From an uncultured Catenibacterium sp. (GTDB lineage Bacteria; Bacillota_I; Bacilli_A; Erysipelotrichales; Coprobacillaceae), in contig CAAFPB010000238.1 of assembly GCA_900764725.1 (NCBI GenBank), forward strand, positions 1-5,361: a stretch of 5,361 nucleotides of DNA. Direction: 5' to 3'. Positions 4,395 through 5,361 of the stretch are shown here, in pieces. Position numbers and translations under genes: made by a program. Numbering within the stretch: position 1 is the stretch's first letter; every line of letters starts with the position of its first letter. Under the pieces are notes generated by a model that worked only from the letters and a program-made list of their open reading frames with translations, was not told the DNA's origin and ran no database searches.

Positions 4395-5361
4395 TTACCC
4401 ATGAAAATAACTGTGTGGATGGACCGTGTGCGTACCAGCGTCTAAGTGGGATAAGACTTTATCCTGGTACATTGCCGCTCGCTGTATACTGAAATATCCA
4501 AACCGTCGTCTGATCTCATCTACAGTACGATCCAGCTTCTCTAACTTTTCCTTTTTCTCCTGATTTCCAAATAAATCCAACTGCACGGGAATATCATCTA
4601 ACACAAGATCTGCAGCTCGAATCCCCAGGCTTCTAATGGGATGTTCCCATTTATAATTATCTTTAAATAGCTGAAATGCTGCAGTTACAATCTCGTTTGT
4701 AATATTCGTTGGCTGTCGTAAATGTATCTGTCTGGAAAAACTATACAATCCATTATCTCGAACTGTAATTTCTACTGTTTTGCATTTAAATCCATGTTTC
4801 CGCAATCGTGCAGCTACACTTTCTGCCAATGCTATTTGAATGATCCAGACATCCAGATCATTTTCCAGATCTCTCGGTGTTGTAGTGCTATTACCTATCG
4901 ACTTTACTGGTGCTTCATATCCTTCCTTGCAAACCGGATCTTCATCCCAGCCATTTGCGAAAGCCCATAATACATTTCCTATTTTTCCAAAATGGCTCTC
5001 TAACAACTTTTCGTCTGATTCCGCAAGTTGCCCGATTGTCCGGATTCCAAGTTTTTGCAATTTCTTATTTGTCTGTCTTCCGACATAAAGCAAATCTGAC
5101 GCAGGAAGATGCCATATCCTGTCTTTATAATTTTCTCGATTAAACTCTGTGATTGCATCCGGCTTTTTATAATCCGAACCAAGTTTCGCATAAATCTTAT
5201 TCCAGGAAATTCCAATACTCACTGTTACTCCAAGTTCGTATTTAATCCGATGACTGATTTCTCTCGCAATTGTCATTCCGCTTCCTTTCAGATTTCCACT
5301 GTCTGATACATCCAGCCAGGCTTCATCAATTCCATATGGCTCAATTTTGTCTGTATACTCT
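4395..5361 (-). CDS. Y-family DNA polymerase (UmuC/DinB-like), 5' end outside the window
   Basis: This is an error-prone translesion polymerase. The visible 321 residues are the C-terminal part; the first ~100 residues, including the first catalytic aspartate, lie beyond the window. Near the edge, EPYGIDEAWLD holds the palm acidic pair (D12, E13 of the visible part; GIDE where DinB has SIDE). Next come VSIGISWNKIYAKLGSDYKK, the thumb helix-hairpin-helix (VGRQTNKKLQKLGIRTIGQL) and a little-finger domain starting at SIGNSTTTPRDLENDLD. QLDLF (260-264) fits the sliding-clamp binding motif, so it should join the replisome through the beta clamp. It resembles the UvrX/YqjW branch of Firmicutes and mobile-element polymerases. 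It begins the operon with the LexA-domain and 79-residue genes, a layout that suggests SOS-linked control. Its promoter is not in the window. Confidence 0.93.
   Translation of the reverse strand, partial: EYTDKIEPYGIDEAWLDVSDSGNLKGSGMTIAREISHRIKYELGVTVSIGISWNKIYAKLGSDYKKPDAITEFNRENYKDRIWHLPASDLLYVGRQTNKKLQKLGIRTIGQLAESDEKLLESHFGKIGNVLWAFANGWDEDPVCKEGYEAPVKSIGNSTTTPRDLENDLDVWIIQIALAESVAARLRKHGFKCKTVEITVRDNGLYSFSRQIHLRQPTNITNEIVTAAFQLFKDNYKWEHPIRSLGIRAADLVLDDIPVQLDLFGNQEKKEKLEKLDRTVDEIRRRFGYFSIQRAAMYQDKVLSHLDAGTHTVHPHSYFHG

Noticed and set aside
4148..4402. Minus-strand frame overlapping the LexA-like gene
   Set aside because: It is in another frame over the whole of a gene with a clear family match and a better ribosome site.
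1..5361. CRISPR array, tRNA or rRNA genes
   Set aside because: No regularly spaced repeats of suitable length, no cloverleaf and no ribosomal RNA signature were seen on either strand.

Overview
The window reads as an AT-rich, low-GC Firmicute, most likely a gut clostridium of the Lachnospiraceae type. This rests on base composition, strong AGGAGG-type ribosome binding sites, use of TTG/GTG starts, a Spo0A-like mini-protein and the style of the small regulators. It looks like accessory DNA (an integrative or conjugative element, or a prophage-derived region): many short genes, several small transcription regulators, an SOS-type polymerase cassette and no housekeeping genes. The assignment to a mobile element is inference; no integrase, relaxase or capsid gene is visible.

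Almost everything is read on the minus strand, so the layout is described from right to left. At 5361-3916 lies a three-gene operon: a Y-family DNA polymerase (5' end outside the window), a 70-residue protein that is only the DNA-binding domain of LexA, and a 79-residue protein whose pattern recalls small proteins that accompany translesion polymerases. At 3880-3697 follows a 184-bp gene-free segment rich in inverted repeats. At 3674-2712 come two tightly joined genes: an ArpU/sigma-region-4-like regulator and an unknown cysteine-containing 126-residue protein. A strong bidirectional hairpin terminator (2666-2703) separates these from the only plus-strand gene, a 68-residue two-helix membrane protein (2429-2635).

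The middle (2350-1000) is a small regulatory island. A XRE-family repressor-like gene (2249-1932) has its own terminator. Next is an operon of a 66-residue Spo0A-C-like protein, a membrane-anchored secreted protein and a small broken reading frame, closed by another terminator (943-983). Inverted repeats built from AGAAC/GTTCT half-sites lie at the XRE gene, at this operon and in the region upstream of the plus-strand gene, so the XRE protein may control all three units.

At the left (909-334) is a sigma-70-region-4-like regulator preceded by a leader with two long hairpins. The first 333 bases hold no supportable gene, only hairpins and a short direct repeat.
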